Source: JANRLJ01 sp033762735 (GTDB lineage Bacteria > Chloroflexota > Anaerolineae > Aggregatilineales > Phototrophicaceae). From it: a stretch of DNA of 64,000 nt. The notes under the pieces are model-generated. The model had not been told where the DNA came from. It searched no databases and saw only the letters and a program-made list of their open reading frames with translations. Within the stretch, counting starts at the first letter, position 1, and every line of letters starts with the position of its first letter. The position numbers and the translations under genes are program-made. Location of the stretch: NCBI GenBank assembly GCA_033762735.1, contig JANRLJ010000218.1:27175-91174 (forward strand), in the 5' to 3' direction. This document shows positions 59,306-64,000 of the stretch, piece by piece.

Positions 59306-60190
59306 TTACGATTGGATCGTCGCCTGCTCCAGGAGACGGCGGCGGGAGTCGGGGTCGTGCGAGGGCAGATAGACGGTGGGGCGGGAGCCAGCATACGCCC
59401 GAATCTGGCGCATCGTTTCCCGGCCTTCTCGTGGCTTGAGCGCGATACCGCCGAGCTTGCCCGCGAGGAGCTGTGCCTCGGTGAAGGAGGTATCCCCCGC
59501 GAAGAAATAGGTGGTGTCGCCATCAAGCAGCACCACCGATTGATGCCCTTCGGTGTGGCCGGGTGTCGGGACGATCAGCACATCGCCCGCACGGGTGAGG
59601 CTTTTGGTACGGGGGAAATGGGGCAGGTGGCCGGGCAGATGGCCGGGCGTGAATTCCACGCGGGTGGGATTCAGCCAGTCGGGATAGCGGCAGTACAGCG
59701 TCCCCAGCGCCGACGGATAATCCTGCGACGGGACGAGCACATCGGACTGTGAAAATGCGCTCAGTCCACCAACGTGATCGGAGTGCAGATGCGTCTGCAC
59801 CACCCAGCGCACCTCGGCGGGCGGGATGCCGAGAGTCCTGAGCTGTGCGCCGATTTCTTCCTCTGGCGTGACGTTAAAGCGCAGAAATGAGCGGTAGAAG
59901 AAGTTCGTGCCGGGGTCGCAGGTGGTGTAATCCTTCTCAGCCATGCGGGCGGTTTCCCCGGTGTCGATCACAATCATGCCTTCGGGATGCTCGATCACCC
60001 AGGTGTGAATCGGCAGCCACTCCGTCCAGCGCGGGTCGAGCGCGATGGCGGCGAGACCGGTGCCGTCCGGGCCGGTGAACTGGCGATGCGCGGCTTTGAC
60101 GGCCACCCATCCAGTCTGGATGCTGTGCAGGCGCAGGCCTGTGGGTGTGGTGACGGAGACGGGTGGTGGGTTTTGCTGTGGTGGGCGCAT
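59306..60190 (-). CDS. MBL-fold metallo-hydrolase (AHL lactonase-like)
   Basis: 294 aa from ATG 60190; the extra 17 codons of the longer ORF are not needed. Metallo-beta-lactamase fold with the H-x-H-x-D-H motif H134-L-H-S-D-H139 plus VVQTHLHSDHVGG, a downstream H in PTPGHTEGHQS and D in FFAGDTSF. The PTPGHTEGH pattern and IDTGE opening resemble AiiA-type N-acyl homoserine lactonases, though many relatives act on other lactones or esters. It would need two Zn or Fe ions. No quorum-sensing gene is adjacent. Confidence 0.85.
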   Translation of the reverse strand: MRPPQQNPPPVSVTTPTGLRLHSIQTGWVAVKAAHRQFTGPDGTGLAAIALDPRWTEWLPIHTWVIEHPEGMIVIDTGETARMAEKDYTTCDPGTNFFYRSFLRFNVTPEEEIGAQLRTLGIPPAEVRWVVQTHLHSDHVGGLSAFSQSDVLVPSQDYPSALGTLYCRYPDWLNPTRVEFTPGHLPGHLPHFPRTKSLTRAGDVLIVPTPGHTEGHQSVVLLDGDTTYFFAGDTSFTEAQLLAGKLGGIALKPREGRETMRQIRAYAGSRPTVYLPSHDPDSRRRLLEQATIQS

Positions 60191-60289
60191 GATATGAAAG
60201 ACGTTCCTCGTCGGTTCCAATACTGTTCCACAGCTTAACATGAGTTTTCGCTCACGTTTAAAAGTCTCAGCAGATGTTCAGATACAGGC

Positions 60290-62038
60290 CTAATCCGCGA
60301 GTACATCCAGTTCGAGCAGCGTCACGAAATTGGCCGCGCCCGTGCTTCCCACGAGACGAAGGGCTTCGATCTCAACCGGACGCTCCAGCACGAAATCGAT
60401 CATCTGGAAAGGCCGCGCCAGGTCAAAGGCTTCGCGCTGCGCGGTTTGCAGCGTTTCCCATTCCCCATTGATGCGTACCTCGAAATGTGCCGCCACCAGC
60501 CCGGTTTCAGGTTCGTCATTGTCGCCTTCGATCAGCCGGATACGTGCGGCGGTGACAGGCCGGGGATAGGTCACGGTCAGAATCAACTGATGGTCGGTGT
60601 CGCCATCGATCATGAAATAATCCGTCACCTCGAACACTTCTTCCCCGGAGAAGTCATGCTCCTGGCCGTCCATCAGCCACGCGGGATCGCCGCCCGTCCA
60701 TACGTCGCCCACTTCAACCTGCGGAGGCTGGCCGGGGCGATTGTTGGCGCTGGCCTGATGCAGCCGCCAAAGTGGGTTGGCCGCTAAGGAGGGTGAAGGC
60801 AGCGGCGAAAGTTCCCATCCGTCCGACGTGACTGTGCCGCCCGCATCGCTGACCACGCGGTCGATCAAAGGCATCATACGGTCAGCCATAAGCGAGAAGG
60901 TATCTTCGGCGTCGGGGTCGTCGGGCAGATAATCCGGCAGGTCTTCGCGGGTGCGGTAAATATTGTACCGATCAGAAAGGTCAAGGTCGGGGAACTGGGC
61001 GCGGATCGCTTCCGCCCCATACAGCAGGCCGAGCAGGCCGCCGAGCGTCGCGGTCGGGTTGTCCGAGTCCCAACCGGAGAGGGTGCCGATCTGGACGGTG
61101 CTGCGGAAGTCGCCTTCCCCATACAGCAGTGCCATGACCCCCGTCGCGAGGTTCACGGACGATTCGAACCAGTCACGATAGACAAACCCGTTGGCCGCTG
61201 CGTCTCGGTGGTAGCGCTGGTAAATGCGGTCACGGGTGGTTTCCCAGGCGGCGGGGTCGGGGTTGGCGCGATATTCGGCCAGCACAAAATCGATCACGTC
61301 CGCGCTTTTGGACATATCCGGCAGGCAGCCGCGTGCCTGTTCAACCAGCCAGCGCATCTGGTCACGAGCAGAAAGGGCAGGATCGACGGTGGGCGCGAGC
61401 GAATAGAGCAGCACAAAAAACTGGGCTGCATGGGCGGCATAGCCTGCGGCGGTGGTGCGAATGGGCAGATCGGCGAGTTGAAGCGCCTCGCTCGGCAAAC
61501 CGGGCGCGAGCGCACCAAAGAACTCGGTCGTAAGCTGCGCGTCGATCATCAGCGCCTGGTCATTCACCAGCAGCAGGCCTGTCGCTGGCGGTGTGATGCC
61601 CAGATCGAACAGGTCACGCGCACGACGATTGGACACCCAGATAAAATCGTTGATGTGGCGCTCCCATCCCGCGACAATCTGTTCGGGTGTCAGGTATGGG
61701 CTGGCGGCCTCGCTCATCAGATGGAGATAAACATATTCGATGTCGGTGTCGTCGTCTGACCCCCACACGGGTTGAACGATAAAGTCAATCGGCTGCCAGC
61801 GCCCGACAGTCACACCCCAGTCTTCATCGGTGAAGAAGGGCGCTTCGGTGCGGCTGCCTTCCGTGTTGAGGCCTGTCCAGTTGGCAAGGGACTCGCCCAG
61901 CCACATCCCCTGCAAACGGTCATGATAGTCGGTGCGGCTGAGCATCGGTGCGGATTGACTTTCGACGATGCCCGCTGAAAGCAGCAGGATGGAGAACAGG
62001 TGAACGTAAATCAGCAGCGGCAAGCGGCGTATTCTCAT
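60290..62038 (-). CDS. Secreted ADP-ribosylglycohydrolase-like protein
   Basis: 582 aa with a signal peptide (LLIYVHLFSILLLSAGIVESQ). An ADP-ribosylglycohydrolase (DraG/ARH) all-helical domain spans about 35-415, with metal motifs GSDDDTDIEYV (D95-D97, D99) and GWDSDNPTATLGGLLGLLYG. The expected Mg-binding Asp/Thr residues are present. The C-terminal 120 residues look like a beta-sandwich (QLILTVTYPRPVTAARIRL, VEIEALRLVGSTGAANFVTLLELDV), similar to carbohydrate-binding discoidin modules. Export of such an enzyme is unusual because most family members are cytosolic. Substrate unknown. Confidence 0.87.
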   Translation of the reverse strand: MRIRRLPLLIYVHLFSILLLSAGIVESQSAPMLSRTDYHDRLQGMWLGESLANWTGLNTEGSRTEAPFFTDEDWGVTVGRWQPIDFIVQPVWGSDDDTDIEYVYLHLMSEAASPYLTPEQIVAGWERHINDFIWVSNRRARDLFDLGITPPATGLLLVNDQALMIDAQLTTEFFGALAPGLPSEALQLADLPIRTTAAGYAAHAAQFFVLLYSLAPTVDPALSARDQMRWLVEQARGCLPDMSKSADVIDFVLAEYRANPDPAAWETTRDRIYQRYHRDAAANGFVYRDWFESSVNLATGVMALLYGEGDFRSTVQIGTLSGWDSDNPTATLGGLLGLLYGAEAIRAQFPDLDLSDRYNIYRTREDLPDYLPDDPDAEDTFSLMADRMMPLIDRVVSDAGGTVTSDGWELSPLPSPSLAANPLWRLHQASANNRPGQPPQVEVGDVWTGGDPAWLMDGQEHDFSGEEVFEVTDYFMIDGDTDHQLILTVTYPRPVTAARIRLIEGDNDEPETGLVAAHFEVRINGEWETLQTAQREAFDLARPFQMIDFVLERPVEIEALRLVGSTGAANFVTLLELDVLAD

Positions 62039-62156
62039 GGTTTGGTGACTGTCCTGGAATGGGATACGATGCTTCCATTATAGCCCCGATAGCCTCGCAC
62101 ACAGCAGGCAGCGCTGGTAGAGTAACGGGAAAATCAGCAGGTAGGGAGAGGCACAC

Positions 62157-63371
62157 ATGCGGCGCAGAGCGGGATTTTCGGGCGTGTTTCTGGGCTTTAT
62201 GATCGGGCTGCTGGTCGGCGGCAGTGTGGTGCTGGTGGTTTACAGCCGCAGCGACGCGGCAGAAACGCCAGCGGATGCGGCGGAAGATGTGCCCGCCCAG
62301 GTGCCGCCGACCCTTCCGGCTCTCACAGCCACGCTCCCACCTGTCCCTGTAGAAACCACTTCTTTAGATTCCGCCTACAGCGAAATCGACGCCCGCGACG
62401 CCGTAATGATCGCGCTGTATGAGCAGGTCAGTCCGTCGGTCGTGCATATCATCAGCCGGACGGAGACGTTCAGCCCGTTCTACGGCGTGACTGCGCGGGA
62501 AGGCACGGGGTCGGGGTTCGTGTTTGACACCCAGGGTCACATCGTGACCAATTTCCATGTGGTGCAGGGGGCGAGTCAGGTGGATGTGGTGCTGGCGGAC
62601 GGCACCTCGCTGGTGGGAACGATTATCGGAATCGACAACTACTATGATCTGGCCGTGCTGCGAATCGATGTTCCGGCCAGTATGCCTGCACCGCTGACCC
62701 TGGGCGACAGCGATGCGCTGCGCGTGGGGCAGACGGTGGTGGCGATTGGCAATCCCTTCGGGCTGGAACGGACGCTGACGACCGGGCTGGTGAGCGCACT
62801 GGGGCGGCGGCTGGAAACCGAAACCGGGGCGCTGATCGGGCAGGCCATCCAGACCGACGCGGCGATCAATCCCGGCAATTCCGGTGGGCCGCTGCTGGAT
62901 ACACGCGGGCGGGTGATCGGCATCAATACCGCCATCAACTCGCCGTCGGGCGGGTCAGTGGGGATTGGCTTCGCAGTGCCGTCGAACGTGGTGGCGCGGG
63001 TTGTCCCGGTGCTGATTACCAACGGGCGCTATCCGCATCCCTCGCTCGGCGTACAGGTGGCCGAACTGGGGACGGAGGTCACGCCGGGGAACACGGGCGT
63101 GGAGCGCGGGCTGCTGATCCTGCAAACGGACGCGGGCGGCGCGGCGCAGTTGGCGGGGTTGCAGGCGGCGCAGGTGTCGGTGGGCGATTTCGGGCGCTAT
63201 GTGTTTACGGGCGGGGACATCATCACGGCCATCAACGGGCAGCCGGTGAGCCGTCGCAATGACCTGAATCTGCTGCTGGATGAGAACTTCCGTCCGGGCG
63301 ACACGATCACGGTGACGGTGGCGCGGAATGGTCAGATGGTGGAGGTGGCGGTGGTGCTGGGGAGCAGTTAA
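62157..63371 (+). CDS. DegP/HtrA-like serine protease with PDZ domain
   Basis: 404 aa from ATG 62157 with GGGAGAGG upstream. A single N-terminal membrane anchor (FLGFMIGLLVGGSVVLVVY) is followed by a Pro/Ala linker (about 35-75). The trypsin-like S1C domain has catalytic H134 (IVTNFHVV), D164 (YYDLAVLRI) and S242 (NPGNSGGPLLD). A C-terminal PDZ domain (about 300-400) has GRYVFTGGDIITAINGQPVSRRNDLNLLLDENFRPGDTITVTV. It is a membrane-anchored protease for misfolded exported proteins. It is divergent from the ADP-ribosylglycohydrolase gene. Confidence 0.95.
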   Translation: MRRRAGFSGVFLGFMIGLLVGGSVVLVVYSRSDAAETPADAAEDVPAQVPPTLPALTATLPPVPVETTSLDSAYSEIDARDAVMIALYEQVSPSVVHIISRTETFSPFYGVTAREGTGSGFVFDTQGHIVTNFHVVQGASQVDVVLADGTSLVGTIIGIDNYYDLAVLRIDVPASMPAPLTLGDSDALRVGQTVVAIGNPFGLERTLTTGLVSALGRRLETETGALIGQAIQTDAAINPGNSGGPLLDTRGRVIGINTAINSPSGGSVGIGFAVPSNVVARVVPVLITNGRYPHPSLGVQVAELGTEVTPGNTGVERGLLILQTDAGGAAQLAGLQAAQVSVGDFGRYVFTGGDIITAINGQPVSRRNDLNLLLDENFRPGDTITVTVARNGQMVEVAVVLGSS

Positions 63372-63848
63372 GGGAGGAAAGAAGAAAAGATTTGACGCAA
63401 AGGCGCGAAGGACGCAAAGGTTCGCAAAGCGAAGGAAGACGGTAGGGGCGCACCCGTGTGTGCGCCCGTCTGATAAGGAACAGCGTAAAGAAGAAAAGCG
63501 ACGCAAAGGCGCAGCGCACATTTGCGTCCGCAAAGGTTCGCAAAGAAAAGGAAGACGGTAGGGGCGCACCCGTGTATGCGCCCGTCTGATAAGAAATAGC
63601 CTAAATAAAAAAGCGACGCAAAGGCGCAGAGTCCGCAAAGGTTCGCAAAGCGAGGGAGAGAAAAGAATTTGACGCAAAGGCGCGAAGGACGCAAAGGTTC
63701 GCAAAGAAAAGGAAGACGGTAGGGGCGCACCCGTGTGTGCGCCCGTCCGATAAGAAATAGCCTAAAGAAAAAAGCGACGCAAAGGCGCGAAGGACGCAAA
63801 GGTTCGCAAAGCGAGGGAGAGAAGATCTGACGCAGAGGCGATAGCGGT
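63372..63848. repeat. Alternating array of GACGCAAAGG and GTAGGGGCGCACCCG cassettes
   Basis: About five copies of a GACGCAAAGGCGC...GGTTCGCAAAG segment alternate with three copies of a GACGGTAGGGGCGCACCCG/TGTGCGCCCGTC palindrome followed by GATAAGAAATAGCC. Spacing is irregular. The palindrome is the same type as at 29887. Non-coding. It lies directly beside the IS end at 63849. Confidence 0.85.
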
Positions 63849-64000
63849 TGTCAGGCTTGAGGTGAACTAGACGAGACTTAATCTGACACTCGGAGTAAAG
63901 TCAAGAGGATAGAGGAGTGTCACGATGAACAACGAACAGAAGATTATCGCAACGAAACTGGGCTTGCTGAAACTCGCCGAGCGCTTGGGCAATGTCAGTG
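63849..64000. mobile_element. IS481-like insertion sequence, left end (partial)
   Basis: TGTCAGGCTTGAGG at 63849 followed within 40 nt by an inner TCTGACACTCGG looks like an IS end with a TGTCAG/CTGACA pair; the transposase gene starts at 63925. The element runs off the right edge, so the other end and any target duplication are not visible. Family assignment rests on the transposase start. Confidence 0.6.
63925..64000 (+). CDS. IS481-family transposase, N-terminal part
   Basis: ATG 63925 is preceded by GAGGAG 9-14 nt upstream, and 25 codons are visible to the window edge: MNNEQKIIATKLGLLKLAER then LGNVS. This matches the start of IS481-family transposases, where an N-terminal helix-turn-helix begins LGLLELAKxLGNVSxACR. 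It should continue with a DDE domain outside the window. Only about 25 residues support this. Confidence 0.7.
   Translation, partial: MNNEQKIIATKLGLLKLAERLGNVS

Noticed and set aside
63372..63848. CRISPR array
   Set aside because: Repeat units are irregular in length and spacing, the intervening pieces are themselves repeats, and there are no cas genes.
1..64000. tRNA, rRNA or tmRNA genes
   Set aside because: I saw no cloverleaf-like or rRNA-like sequence in the intergenic gaps. Absence is by reading only; a covariance-model search would be decisive.

Overview
The window looks like chromosome from a free-living member of the Chloroflexota, probably Anaerolineae-like. I infer this from gene style rather than any marker gene. 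The signs are GC-rich DNA, many secreted beta-domain proteins with Thr/Pro linkers, three BLUF photoreceptors, a SpoIID-domain giant protein, several two-component receivers, and many short dispersed palindromes of the GTAGGGGCG...CGCCCCTAC type. No rRNA, tRNA, CRISPR array or prophage is visible. The right edge enters an IS481-like element.

Layout. 1-370 is the start of a secreted esterase. 715-3272 is a sulfur locus: a TsuA/YeeE-type thiosulfate transporter and a secreted rhodanese, preceded by a promoter, a Cys-rich leader ORF, two tandem intrinsic terminators with mutually exclusive pairings, and a second mini-ORF encoding MKSCCCCC. This has the layout of a cysteine-responsive attenuator. 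3302-7211 holds two BLUF proteins, a serine hydrolase, a DtxR-family metalloregulator and a DUF433/DUF5615 pair. 7544-12062 is a sugar-type ABC importer (binding protein and two permeases, no ATPase). 12336-14517 is an NfeD/flotillin pair. 15066-18998 has an M24 peptidase, a restriction-modification pair coupled to it, and a WD40 protein. 19195-20179 is a DICT/BLUF pair. 20313-24156 includes a PA14/SH3 protein, DUF4342, DUF3592 and mgtE with a short terminator-bearing leader. 24310-26487 is a roadblock/V4R/response-regulator group.

27020-34848 holds a CAP-domain protein, a second M24 peptidase, a divergent quinone-reductase/HxlR pair with a candidate operator, a thioredoxin-like lipoprotein whose first active-site Cys is an in-frame TGA (candidate selenoprotein with a SECIS-like hairpin), a D-threonine-aldolase-like enzyme and a PA14 protein. 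35126-47466 has a 1494-aa SpoIID protein, a REC-HEAT and TIR-REC gene pair, PhzF and a 975-aa PPC-repeat protein. 47783-49384 has two paralogous small HTH genes, a truncated Bro-N-like ORF and a Uma2 nuclease. 49481-63371 carries an MFS exporter, a kinase-like phosphotransferase, a lone receiver, an aldo/keto reductase, a GNAT/TetR pair with duplicated operator motifs, a histidine kinase with two receivers, HAD, cupin, MBL-fold and ADP-ribosylglycohydrolase genes, and a DegP/HtrA protease.

The three most unusual signals are the Cys-codon attenuator of the thiosulfate locus, the candidate U-x-x-C thioredoxin selenoprotein and the TIR-REC/REC-HEAT pair. Nothing was searched against databases. 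Family names come from motif recognition and functions are inferred.
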